Source of the DNA: CAYPLH01 sp964411505
GTDB taxonomy: Bacteria; Bacillota; Clostridia; CAYPLH01; DUMO01
NCBI GenBank assembly: GCA_964411505.1
Contig: CAYPLH010000024.1
Location: 1 to 56,473 of the forward strand
Direction: 5' to 3'
Length of the DNA: 56,473 bases
Shown here in pieces: positions 24,521-33,592 of the stretch. The translations under genes were made by a program, and so were the position numbers. Positions within the stretch are counted from its first letter, which is position 1. Every line of letters starts with the position of its first letter. The notes beneath the pieces were generated by a model. It was not told the DNA's origin and made no database searches. It was given only the letters and a program-made list of their open reading frames with translations.

Positions 24521-25183
24521 GTGAAAAAAAAGCTTTGCTTGATACATACTGTCAATAAGTTTATGGAAATGATTTATAATCCTTTTGCTATACCATTTCT
24601 TGAGAAACACCCTGAAATAGAGATTTTCAACATTATGGATGATAGTCTTTTATCTGAAACACTAAAGGAAGGCACTATCACCAGTGCTGTTGCAGGCAGG
24701 ATTCTTAACTATGTATATTCAGCAGAACGCGCAGGAGCAGATGCAGTTATGGTTACTTGTACATCAGTCAATGAAGCTGCAAAATATGCGCGAAGGTTTT
24801 CTAAAATACCTGTATTCAATATTGATGAACCTGTTGCTAAAATAGCAATTGATGCAGGTTCACGTATAGGAGTACTGGCAACTCTACCTACAAGTCCGAA
24901 AGCAACAATCAGGCTACTCAATGAAGAGGCGCAAAGGATAAATAAGAAAATTGATGTAATTCCTTTTGTAGTAGAAGGAGCTTTTGATATTTTGGTATCC
25001 GGAGATAGGAAAAAGCATGATGAAATGGTTGCTGATGCTTTATACAAGCTGGCGCAAAAGGTTGATGTAATTACTTTTGCTCAAATATCAATGAGCTTGG
25101 TGCCGCATGAAGATTGCGGAAAACCAATATTCAAAATAGGTGAATCTGGATTTGAAGAAGCCAGAAGGCTGATGAGGCTATAA
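24521..25183 (+). CDS. Aspartate/glutamate/hydantoin racemase family protein
   Basis: A 220-residue cytoplasmic protein. VTCTSVNEAA holds Cys80, the first catalytic Cys position of Asp/Glu racemases. The second position reads FAQISM (185-190), without Cys, so a normal two-base racemisation is unlikely; decarboxylases of the arylmalonate type also use one Cys. IGVLATLPTSPKATIRLL is the central family motif. GTG 24521 is chosen because GGGGGG lies 7 bases before it. The promoter at 24268 serves it. Part of the gene is duplicated at 22227. The substrate is unknown, possibly a sugar-acid breakdown product. Confidence 0.75.
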   Translation: MKKKLCLIHTVNKFMEMIYNPFAIPFLEKHPEIEIFNIMDDSLLSETLKEGTITSAVAGRILNYVYSAERAGADAVMVTCTSVNEAAKYARRFSKIPVFNIDEPVAKIAIDAGSRIGVLATLPTSPKATIRLLNEEAQRINKKIDVIPFVVEGAFDILVSGDRKKHDEMVADALYKLAQKVDVITFAQISMSLVPHEDCGKPIFKIGESGFEEARRLMRL

Positions 25184-25322
25184 TTTTGATAAAAACGCAT
25201 TGCGAAATACCTTGCTCACAAAGCGTGTAAGGAAAGCATTCGTGCTTGTGTTTTAGTGTAGAATTTGCTTAGGGTGTTTATTGAGAAAAATAAGGAAGAT
25301 ATGGCTTAAGGAGGCACGGATA

Positions 25323-25865
25323 TTGGTTACTGATGAATTTTCTGATTTAAGAATTAAGGCTGTAAAAATGTTCATAGAATCCGGGATTAAAATTACTGAT
25401 GAGGAAGTAGAAAAAATTATAGTTAACGATTTTGAGTTGGGTGATATAGCTAAAGAGGGTGCCCAGATTCTTGAGTGGCTCAACACTGATAGGGTGGGAG
25501 TAAGGCTGATTGCCCTTTTCCCATTTCAAACACTACCGGAGCATTTTCATCGGGCTACTGTAAATGAACAGGGAAAAGAGGAGACAATCAGAGTAGTTTC
25601 AGGTACGTTGTATGTTTATGTACCTGGTGAAGAGACAATTACAAACGGTTTTATACCAGAAGGACAGGATAATTACTATACAGCCAGACATGAAGTAATG
25701 ATGAAACCCAGTAACCAGTTGACATTGAAACCTGGCACACTGCATTGGTTTCAGGCAGGGAAAGATGGTGCGGTCATATATACATTTACAAGTCAAGCTC
25801 GAGATAAAAACAATATTTTTACCAATCCGCGCACTACCAAAGGTTGTATAAATGATCTTGAATAA
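25323..25865 (+). CDS. D-lyxose/D-mannose isomerase-like cupin
   Basis: A 180-residue cytoplasmic cupin matching the D-lyxose isomerase pattern: LPEHFHRATVNEQGKEETIRV supplies the His/His/Glu metal ligands, and LKPGTLHWFQAG supplies the last His. These enzymes interconvert D-lyxose and D-xylulose or D-mannose and D-fructose using Mn2+. TTG 25323 is used because AAGGAGG lies 8 bases before it, rather than TTG 25281. It stands between the racemase-like gene and dhaL in one direction. The true sugar could be a less common pentose or hexose. Confidence 0.75.
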   Translation: MVTDEFSDLRIKAVKMFIESGIKITDEEVEKIIVNDFELGDIAKEGAQILEWLNTDRVGVRLIALFPFQTLPEHFHRATVNEQGKEETIRVVSGTLYVYVPGEETITNGFIPEGQDNYYTARHEVMMKPSNQLTLKPGTLHWFQAGKDGAVIYTFTSQARDKNNIFTNPRTTKGCINDLE

Positions 25866-25981
25866 ATTAAAGGAAGTGTGTGTAGTGAAGATGATTGTTG
25901 ATGCATGGCTGCGGTCAGATTTTGAGGGTGGAGGTTCAATGCCAAAGGTCGAACAGATGAGATGTCTGGAATAAACAGTAT

Positions 25982-26548
25982 TTGAGTGATTTAGATGGAG
26001 CAATTGGTGATGGAGATCATGGAATTAATATGAATAAAGGCTTCACCTTGTGTGAAAAGGTGTTAAAGGATAAGCCCGGAAACCTTGCATACAGTCTGGA
26101 AACCTTATCAGATGTATTGATTACCGAGATTGGAGGTTCAATGGGTCCATTATATGGGCTTATGTTTAGTGCAATGTCTGATTTATGTGCAGAAGAAGAT
26201 TACATTTATAAGAATCTATTTGGAAAGATGTTGTCTGCTGCTGAATGTGCTGTAAGGGATATGGGCAATGCCGACGTTGGAGACAAAACGCTTCTTGATG
26301 TTTTGGTCCCTTCAACTAAAGCATTTAATGAGGCTATTGAAGCCGGGGTAAGTTTCATGAACGCATTAAGTAAAGTGAAGGATGCTGCAATAATGGGCAG
26401 GAATTCCACTAAGGATATGATTGCAAAGGTAGGACGGGCAAGTAGGCTGGGCGAACGGTCTAAGGGTTTTATTGATGCCGGAGCCGCATCCTGCTGTTTG
26501 ATTATTATTACTTTAGCGGATTCTGTTGCAGATTTGATAGCAGATTGA
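25982..26548 (+). CDS. dhaL: Dihydroxyacetone kinase DhaL-type protein, N-terminus frameshifted
   Basis: The nucleotide-binding subunit of dihydroxyacetone-type kinases. Present are LDGAIGDGDHGINMNKGF (Asp residues that hold ADP-Mg), GGSMGPLYG, VGDKTLLDVL, and GRASRLGERSKGFIDAGAAS. The 188 residues lack the usual first ~20. A separate frame at 25885-25972 (M-K-M-I-V-D-A-W-L-R...) looks like that missing N-terminus, one base out of phase. No ribosome site precedes TTG 25982. It is a recent pseudogene or there is a sequence error. No DhaK gene is next to it. Confidence 0.7.
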   Translation: MSDLDGAIGDGDHGINMNKGFTLCEKVLKDKPGNLAYSLETLSDVLITEIGGSMGPLYGLMFSAMSDLCAEEDYIYKNLFGKMLSAAECAVRDMGNADVGDKTLLDVLVPSTKAFNEAIEAGVSFMNALSKVKDAAIMGRNSTKDMIAKVGRASRLGERSKGFIDAGAASCCLIIITLADSVADLIAD

Positions 26549-26763
26549 TGATACAATCGAGTCAGACGGGGTGTTATTATATATTATTTTCCTACAATAT
26601 GTGTTAAAATTAACCCATAATTCTTTGGCACCGGCAGTAGTGCTTAAACGGGGGTTTATATGAAAAGGGTAAATTTAATAAAAAACAAAAAGTACCTTAG
26701 AATAAGGCCTCGAAAGAGTTAAGAGCTTTTGAGAGTAATATAGATTAATTTGGAGGTAATACT

Positions 26764-26886
26764 GTGGGGAATGTAATACTTTTTATGTCAGATGAACATA
26801 GTTTTTCTTATTCTTCAGTTTAAGGAAAATGAGCGAGCCCACCGGTTTGAAGCCGAGCAGAATATAGTATTGGATAGGAATTACTG
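26764..26886 (+). pseudogene. Sulfatase duplicate with an internal 1.2-kb deletion
   Basis: The leader (from 26559), ribosome site and first 19 codons copy the sulfatase gene at 22652. The sequence then jumps after GTTTA (26822) to a copy of the last ~60 bases of the same gene (from 23931). TAA follows at the junction. Active site and core are gone. GTG replaces ATG as the start. No other gene is seen in 26549-26977. Confidence 0.8.
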
Positions 26887-26977
26887 ATTATTATAGCAAG
26901 CATAATGTTCTAAGATAGTTGCAGCTTTATCGCAAAACAAGAAATTGATAAGCCTGATTGATGATCGGAGAGATAAG

Positions 26978-29356
26978 ATGAAAAGTATTAGAAACATGCA
27001 AAACAAATTAAGAAATTTTCATTTGGGTGTGTTTGAAAAATACTTTCTCTCCTTTTGTATTATGATAATTATACCAAGTATTATTTTTTCTAACATTATC
27101 TATTTAAAGTTAACTAATGTAATGCAAAACGAGGCAGTAATATCTAATGATAAAGTACTTAATCTTGTTTCGAAAATGGTTGAAGAGCGTATGCGGGAGA
27201 TTGAGGAAATTGTATACAGCATAGCAGTAAATTCAGATATTGATTCAATTTCAATTAGTCAAGCACATGACAGTGCCGAAAACATGGCTCGCATCTTAAG
27301 AATTGTTCAAGCATTCGAAGGGATCACTTCTTCAAAACAATACATTGATGATGTATATTTACATCTTGATGAGTATGCTTATATAATCAGCAGCGAAGGC
27401 GGTCCATATGAATATGAGTTTTTTTATAGCGTTCTCAATCATTACAAAGGGCTGACAGCAGAACAAACCACTAGGATATTAAAAGATATTAAAAATCACG
27501 ATAATGTGAATATGAAAACAGTTTATAATATAATCCCTACGATGACAGTTGAAAAGACTGAAACAAGGAATCCTAACAAGGTTCTTGAGGTGAACGATAT
27601 TATTACAGCAATAACCCGATTTCCTTTAAGGGGGAATAAAAAGGCAAGTCTGGTCATTAATATTGATGAGGCAGAATTATTTAAAAGTATAAAGGAAGAC
27701 ACCAACTTCAGAGGAGATATATTCATAAGTGATAAAGATCACAAAATAATAACACATACAGGAAGTAACTATTCTTTGACCGAAGTTGACAAAGAATCCT
27801 TTAGCAGCATTTTGGCAACAGACCGGCATTCGATGATGCAGGATATTGGCGGAGTTGATACGCATATAACGCGTCTAAAATCCAGCTATACCGGATGGGA
27901 TTATATTGTTTTGACACCTGCAAGTGTTATGTATTATGAATTAAATAATATTAAAGTAATATACATGCTATCTTCCTTTCTATTTTTAATCATAGGTACT
28001 TTTGTTTCCTTTTTTGTAAGTAAAAGATTCTACAACCCAATCAAATTGATTTTTTCCGCATTAAGTAAATATTCGAAAAAGGATAAAGCAAAGCTTAATG
28101 AATTTAAAATAATCCATCAAACGGTTAACAATATTATAGTCGAAAAAGATAGACTTACCGCAGTTTATAATGATAATAAAAAGCTTTTGACCGACCGCTT
28201 TTTATATAAGCTTATTAAAGGCTTTATAACAGACGAAAAGGAAATAATTAAATGTACATTAGAATATGAGCTGCCTTTTGAAAGCCGGATGTGCGCGCTG
28301 GTACTTCTCAAAATTGACTTCTTCCGCCATTACCGTGAAATTACTTCTTCATATGAGAAAAAGTTACTTTATATTCAAATTAAAACGGATCTCATTAACT
28401 TTTTTGAGGATGATGGAATTGTTGTCGAAATAGAAAATGATCAATTTTGTATTATTCATTTTATAGAAAAACTAGATAGGAACAAATTAAAACAAAAAGC
28501 TCAGAGCATAGTAGTTTTATTAGAAGAAAAGTATTCGCAAAAGATGAATGCAACAGTAGCAATAAGCACTAAAAGTGTGTATTATAAAGACTTTAATAAT
28601 GCTTATACGCATTTGGTTGAACAGGTTGAAAACAGAATATTCGGGGGTAATTTCCAGATTATTTATTTGGATGAAGAAGGAGAAATATTTGCTGATGAAG
28701 ACTATGCACCAGTTATTGATAGGCAGCAGCTAGAAAATGCATTGAAAAATCAAGACCTAAGATTTTGCATTTCCTGGGTTGGAAGGATAGTTAAACAATG
28801 CTTGGAAAATAAATACCGGCAAAAGTATGTAAGTATATTAATGGTTGATATTCTTAACATAGTATTTACAGTTATTGAAGAACTGGATGGTTCTCCGTAT
28901 GATGTATTTGACAAATATTATACCTTATATGAACAGCTTGAAAGCTGCAGAACAAAATCAGAGATTGAAGACTTTTTCGAAAATGTTTTTATTGAGGTAA
29001 TCAAGTATATTTGTAACAGAACTGAAAAAGAAGAGGAAGAAAAAGTTAAAGATGTGATTGACCATATTAACGAGCACTATAACGAGTACATTTCTTTGGA
29101 TATGATTGCCAAAAAAATGAATATGTCTTCTAGCTATTTTTCTAAGTACTTTAAAAGTAAAGTGGGTGAAAATTTCATTGAGTATCTTAATCATGTGAGA
29201 ATTAATCATGCAAAAAGATTATTAAATGAAACGGATATTACTATAAAAGAAATCGCTAATTTAGTAGGTTACTCAAGTACTACAAATTTTAATATTGTTT
29301 TCAAAAAGTACGAAGGTATACCGCCAAGTAAGTACAGGTCTAATGTGAATCATTAA
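26978..29356 (+). CDS. Membrane-bound AraC family regulator (YesN-like)
   Basis: A 792-residue one-component regulator. TM1 is at about 22-44; an extracellular sensor of about 280 residues follows (double-Cache-like, ending near YTGWDYIVLTP); TM2 is at about 328-350 (YMLSSFLFLIIGTFVSFFV). A long cytoplasmic linker leads to two C-terminal helix-turn-helix units (LDMIAKKMNMSSSYFSKYFK, IKEIANLVGYSSTTNFNIVFKK). Such proteins typically switch on a neighbouring LplABC-type importer and its hydrolases, which lie directly downstream. ATG 26978 has GGAG 7 bases upstream and is preferred over TTG 26945. Confidence 0.88.
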   Translation: MKSIRNMQNKLRNFHLGVFEKYFLSFCIMIIIPSIIFSNIIYLKLTNVMQNEAVISNDKVLNLVSKMVEERMREIEEIVYSIAVNSDIDSISISQAHDSAENMARILRIVQAFEGITSSKQYIDDVYLHLDEYAYIISSEGGPYEYEFFYSVLNHYKGLTAEQTTRILKDIKNHDNVNMKTVYNIIPTMTVEKTETRNPNKVLEVNDIITAITRFPLRGNKKASLVINIDEAELFKSIKEDTNFRGDIFISDKDHKIITHTGSNYSLTEVDKESFSSILATDRHSMMQDIGGVDTHITRLKSSYTGWDYIVLTPASVMYYELNNIKVIYMLSSFLFLIIGTFVSFFVSKRFYNPIKLIFSALSKYSKKDKAKLNEFKIIHQTVNNIIVEKDRLTAVYNDNKKLLTDRFLYKLIKGFITDEKEIIKCTLEYELPFESRMCALVLLKIDFFRHYREITSSYEKKLLYIQIKTDLINFFEDDGIVVEIENDQFCIIHFIEKLDRNKLKQKAQSIVVLLEEKYSQKMNATVAISTKSVYYKDFNNAYTHLVEQVENRIFGGNFQIIYLDEEGEIFADEDYAPVIDRQQLENALKNQDLRFCISWVGRIVKQCLENKYRQKYVSILMVDILNIVFTVIEELDGSPYDVFDKYYTLYEQLESCRTKSEIEDFFENVFIEVIKYICNRTEKEEEEKVKDVIDHINEHYNEYISLDMIAKKMNMSSSYFSKYFKSKVGENFIEYLNHVRINHAKRLLNETDITIKEIANLVGYSSTTNFNIVFKKYEGIPPSKYRSNVNH

Positions 29357-29672
29357 GTAAGGGTTTGTTGGTAAAATTAATTGTTAATTTTCTAAAACGT
29401 GATTGTATGACAAAAAAGTTAAGCCTGTAAAATAAATTAAAGCCCCCGTCTTAAGATGTTTTGAAGTAAGATAATTAAAATTTATTTGTAAAAGAACCTA
29501 GCTATTCATAAGTATTGTGCAGGATAAGATTAAAATATTTAAACTTTTCAAATTTTTTGTCTTTAATAAAAATTATGATTGCCATATAATTTCTATATAC
29601 TAGCTAGTTCAATTCGTTTTAACGATTTATGCTTTAAAGTAAAATATTTAAAAATTAAAAGGAGGAGCGTTC
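29357..29672 (+). promoter_or_regulatory. Intergenic region upstream of the sugar importer genes
   Basis: A 316-base AT-rich stretch. A weak promoter TTAATA-16-TATAAT can be read ending near 29589, followed by about 80 bases of leader and AGGAGG before the binding-protein gene. Weak -35 boxes suit AraC-type activation. No gene is seen here. Confidence 0.3.
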
Positions 29673-31325
29673 ATGAAATCAAAAAGATTCTTTTTAATCT
29701 TAATGGTTGCTATTATGGTAATAAGTTCAGTTATTACCGGTTGCACAGTAGTAAAGGAAGGTTCTGATACAGAAACCGAGCCAGTAGGCACTGCAAGTCA
29801 GCCTACTTCACCTAAGGAGCCACTATTCCCATTAGAAAAGACGGGGGGGATATTTCTTCCTATTACTGACCAGCCTATAGAGTATAGCATGGCACTTGCA
29901 GAACATCCTAATTACGCATATAAAAAGGATATATTCATAGCTCAAAAGTACTTGGAAGAATGGACAGGTGTTAAATTTAACATTATCCCTATTCCTAATG
30001 CGAGCTATGATGACAAAATAGCTATTTACTTTACATCCGGAGCCTTACCTGATATTGTGCCGTTAAGACTTAATGACTCTTATGAAGGTGGAATGGAAGG
30101 GTTGTTACTTCCACTGGATGACTTGATTGATGAGTATGCAAAAAATGTGAAGAAATTGGATCAGGAATCTTACCCGAATTCGTTAAAAGTATCTACTGCA
30201 GCTGATGGTAACATATATTGTCTTCCTAACTATAAAAACGATGATCCAAAAAGAACATATATTTACAGAAAAGATTTGCTGGAAGAAATGGGATTGGGAA
30301 TTCCGGAAACAATGGACGATTTTTTCACTGCTCTACGTACCGCAAAGGAAAAATATGAAGATATGATTCCTTTTATGACCAGGAGGGGAAAAAATGGAGC
30401 TGTATTAAATGAAATATCAGCAGCTTATGATTGTTATGCAGAACCTTCAAATATCATCGTCATAGAAGATGAGAAGGCCACGATTGGTGTTAAAAATCCA
30501 ATGGCTAAAAAATTGGTTTCGGATTTTCGAATCCTTTACCAAGAAGAATTAATGAATCAGAATTATATTTTGGGCGATGCGAACTATTGGGAAGAAAAGT
30601 TATTGACAGGAAAAGCGCTGTGTACTTTCGATGATCATGGTAGAACAGGAAGGTTCAATGATAGCAATGCTGCAGCTGAAAAACCTATTGAAGGATTTAT
30701 GATGACCAGAGCGATGCCGCCTATACCAGAGGGTGGATCAGGAAACCAACAAAAATTGGATTATCTTGAAGTCTGGGTAACCAGTTTTAACAAGAATATT
30801 AAAAACCCTGAAATTGCGATGCAGGCTATGGACTTTTTGTACAGTGATCTCGGAATGGATTTGACACAATATGGGGTAGAAGGTATCACCTTTGAATATG
30901 CAGAAAGTGGTGCACATAATATAAACAAAGATATAGTTAAGTCTGGAGAAGCCCCCTGGGGTCCAAATGCACTTGAAAACATGTTTCATGGTTTTTATTA
31001 CCCTACCTTTATCAAAAGAAATGAAAAAAGGTTAGTTGATACGATGCAGAATGCTACTCAAGACAGTTTGAATTGGCAGATAGCTTGGAAGGAATCAAAT
31101 CGAACAAGACCTCCGCAGCCAGTATTTGCTTTTAACAAGGAAGAAAGTGAAATATGGGCAGATAATTATGATGCTGTAGAAAAACATTTTATTGTAAATA
31201 TTGATAAGTTCATTATGGGAACTCGTTCCATGGATGAATGGGACGAGTTTATCAGCGAACTTGAAAAGCTGGGAGCTTTAGAATTGGTCAAGGTAAAACA
31301 ACAACAGTATGACCGTTCAAATTAA
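29673..31325 (+). CDS. Extracellular solute-binding lipoprotein (LplA/YtcQ family)
   Basis: The sugar-capturing subunit of a carbohydrate ABC importer, 550 residues. Signal peptide with lipobox ITGC, Cys24 lipidated; a Ser/Thr/Pro-rich spacer follows. The family signature parts include LPDIVPL (residues ~125) and long C-terminal helices. Length fits the LplA group of Firmicutes, which binds oligosaccharides such as pectin fragments. AGGAGG lies before the ATG. The permease genes follow, and no ATPase gene is present; members of this group share an MsmX-type ATPase encoded elsewhere. Confidence 0.9.
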   Translation: MKSKRFFLILMVAIMVISSVITGCTVVKEGSDTETEPVGTASQPTSPKEPLFPLEKTGGIFLPITDQPIEYSMALAEHPNYAYKKDIFIAQKYLEEWTGVKFNIIPIPNASYDDKIAIYFTSGALPDIVPLRLNDSYEGGMEGLLLPLDDLIDEYAKNVKKLDQESYPNSLKVSTAADGNIYCLPNYKNDDPKRTYIYRKDLLEEMGLGIPETMDDFFTALRTAKEKYEDMIPFMTRRGKNGAVLNEISAAYDCYAEPSNIIVIEDEKATIGVKNPMAKKLVSDFRILYQEELMNQNYILGDANYWEEKLLTGKALCTFDDHGRTGRFNDSNAAAEKPIEGFMMTRAMPPIPEGGSGNQQKLDYLEVWVTSFNKNIKNPEIAMQAMDFLYSDLGMDLTQYGVEGITFEYAESGAHNINKDIVKSGEAPWGPNALENMFHGFYYPTFIKRNEKRLVDTMQNATQDSLNWQIAWKESNRTRPPQPVFAFNKEESEIWADNYDAVEKHFIVNIDKFIMGTRSMDEWDEFISELEKLGALELVKVKQQQYDRSN

Positions 31326-31511
31326 AACTAGCTTCACTGGTAGCAGGTGCTACTTAGATTTAACAGGTAGTTGTTAGTATATCTCACACTACGTTGAATC
31401 GGTATGGTGCAATTGCCACGCAATTGATTTAAATAAATATGATGTCAGACTGTTATTTGGGTGCATAGTGATGTGTACCCAGATAGCGGTAATTTTAGAG
31501 AGGAAATATTT

Positions 31512-32486
31512 ATGAAGACTATACGAGAATCTGGAAGCAGTATCACAAAAAAGATGACTAAAGCGAATATAACTTCAGCCTTCAGAGGATTTTTTGAAAT
31601 AGTGAAAAAAGATCGTGCTCTTTTGATTATGCTACTGCCATTCTTCTTTTATTATATAGTACTAAAATATATACCAATGTACGGTGTGACAATTGCATTT
31701 AAAGATTTTTCGTTTGGAAAGGGTATTCTAGGAAGTGAGTGGGTCGGATTAAAGTATTTCATAAAATTCTTTAATGGGTATGATGCTTGGAAATTAATAC
31801 GCAATACATTATTGATTAGCTTTTACAGTTTAATATTTTCATTTCCGGCACCAATTATTTTTGCGATTCTATTAAATGAATTGAAAAGTGATAAGTTTAA
31901 AAAGATTACACAAACAATTAGCTATTTACCACACTTTATTTCAACTGTTATTGTATGTGGGATGGTTTATAACTTCTTGCAGGTAGATGGAATTATCAAT
32001 ATCTTACTAAGCAGGGGACTGGGTATTAAACCAATACCTTTCTTGCTATTGAGTGAGTGGTTCCGGACTATTTTTATAGCAATGGGAACATGGAAAGGCT
32101 TTGGGTGGGGAGCAATAATATACCTTACCGCATTAACCGGAATAGATCCGCAGCTATATGAAGCTGCATATATGGATGGAGCAAATAGGTTTCAGCGTAT
32201 TATCCATGTGACAATACCAGGTATTGTTCCTGTAATTGTAATTATGCTAATTCTGAGACTCGGAGATATTCTGGAAGTTTCCAGTGAATCAATTCTGCTC
32301 CTATACAATTCTGCCACATATGAGACTGCAGACGTTATTTCAACATATGTATACAGAAGGGGATTACTTGAAAGAAATTATAGTTTTGGAGCAGCTGTAG
32401 GTTTCTTTCAATCGTTTGTGGGTTTAATAATGGTGCTTCTTTCAAACAAGCTGGCAAGAAGATATACGGGCAGTGGCCTGTGGTAG
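31512..32486 (+). CDS. Sugar ABC transporter permease (LplB family)
   Basis: A 324-residue membrane protein with six predicted transmembrane segments. The first (LLIMLLPFFFYYIVLKYIP) is followed by YGVTIAFKDF, a hallmark of LplB permeases. The ATPase-contact EAA loop is EAAYMDGANRFQRIIHVTIPG. ATG 31512 has GAGAGGAAA just upstream and replaces GTG 31461. The second permease starts 9 bases after its stop. It forms the importer channel with that protein. Confidence 0.92.
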   Translation: MKTIRESGSSITKKMTKANITSAFRGFFEIVKKDRALLIMLLPFFFYYIVLKYIPMYGVTIAFKDFSFGKGILGSEWVGLKYFIKFFNGYDAWKLIRNTLLISFYSLIFSFPAPIIFAILLNELKSDKFKKITQTISYLPHFISTVIVCGMVYNFLQVDGIINILLSRGLGIKPIPFLLLSEWFRTIFIAMGTWKGFGWGAIIYLTALTGIDPQLYEAAYMDGANRFQRIIHVTIPGIVPVIVIMLILRLGDILEVSSESILLLYNSATYETADVISTYVYRRGLLERNYSFGAAVGFFQSFVGLIMVLLSNKLARRYTGSGLW

Positions 32487-32495
32487 GAGGATAAA

Positions 32496-33377
32496 ATGCA
32501 GAAAAATTCTATTGGTTCCAGATTATTTGATATAATAAATATTTTCATTATGATATTGGTTATTATAATAACATTGTATCCATTTTTACATGTAGCATCA
32601 GTCTCAATAAGTAATATTGCAGCTGTATCATCCGGACAGGTCACTTTTTATCCTGTTGGTATTGATTTGGATGCATATAAGTTTGTGTTAAAAGATCCGC
32701 GTATTGCTACGGGATATAAAAATACAATACTGTATATGGCAGTCGGAACACTTATGCAAATGGTTGTAACTTCAATTTCTGCATATGCTTTGTCTAAAAA
32801 AGGGTTTACTTGGAGAAATATTCTTCTCATGGCTGTTACTTTTACTATGATGTTTAATGGTGGAATGATTCCTAATTATGCAATTGTAAGAAGCTTAAGA
32901 ATGATTGATACTATGTGGGCTATGATTATCCCAAGACTAATTAATACTTGGTATTTGCTCATTATGAAAACATTTTTTGAGAGTTTACCGGAAAGCCTTT
33001 CAGAGTCAGCCTATTTGGATGGCGCATCTGAGTTTAAAACCTTTACTTATATTATTATGCCGTTATCGGTACCGATTTTTTTGACAATTACATTATTTTA
33101 TGCAGTAGGTCATTGGAATACTTATTTCAATGCATTACTGTATCTTAACAGTGCAGATAAATACCCGCTTCAATTGGTGCTTCGGAATATTATTATTGCA
33201 GGGCAAACAGCTATGGAGAATATGTCTGAACTCGAAGAATATAGTAAGATAGCACTTATGGCCAGAAATATAAGAGCTGCAACAATAATGGTTGCAACAA
33301 TCCCAATAATATGTATTTATCCGTTTATACAAAAGTACTTTACGCAAGGTGTAATGATTGGTGCCATTAAGGGGTAG
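32496..33377 (+). CDS. Carbohydrate ABC transporter permease (LplC/YtcP family)
   Basis: The 293-residue partner permease. Six membrane segments; the periplasm-facing start SVSISNIAAVSSGQVTFYP is typical of LplC. The EAA loop is SAYLDGASEFKTFTYIIMP. TAGGAGG precedes the ATG. The C-terminus ends PFIQKYFTQGVMIGAIKG, as in nearly all members. A 215-base spacer with no recognised element separates it from the next sulfatase gene. Confidence 0.93.
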   Translation: MQKNSIGSRLFDIINIFIMILVIIITLYPFLHVASVSISNIAAVSSGQVTFYPVGIDLDAYKFVLKDPRIATGYKNTILYMAVGTLMQMVVTSISAYALSKKGFTWRNILLMAVTFTMMFNGGMIPNYAIVRSLRMIDTMWAMIIPRLINTWYLLIMKTFFESLPESLSESAYLDGASEFKTFTYIIMPLSVPIFLTITLFYAVGHWNTYFNALLYLNSADKYPLQLVLRNIIIAGQTAMENMSELEEYSKIALMARNIRAATIMVATIPIICIYPFIQKYFTQGVMIGAIKG

Positions 33378-33592
33378 CGGGTAGGCTTTCTTGTGAAGTC
33401 AGTCATGAGTAAGTGGTAATGATATAAAACCACAGAAAGAACTAATTGGAAGCTACGCCTGTTGAGATAATAGGTTACGAGGTCAAAAAGAAGCAGGAAA
33501 CTCTAATTGTGAATTTGGAAGCCCTACGACTTTAAGTGGTTGGATATTACCTACATGTACGATAGTATAATTTCTTCATAGGAGTGGTAAAT

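Noticed and set aside
21300..27000. Integrated mobile element or prophage explaining the scars at 21-27 kb
   Set aside because: No integrase, transposase or phage gene is present; all scars derive from local genes and one MITE.
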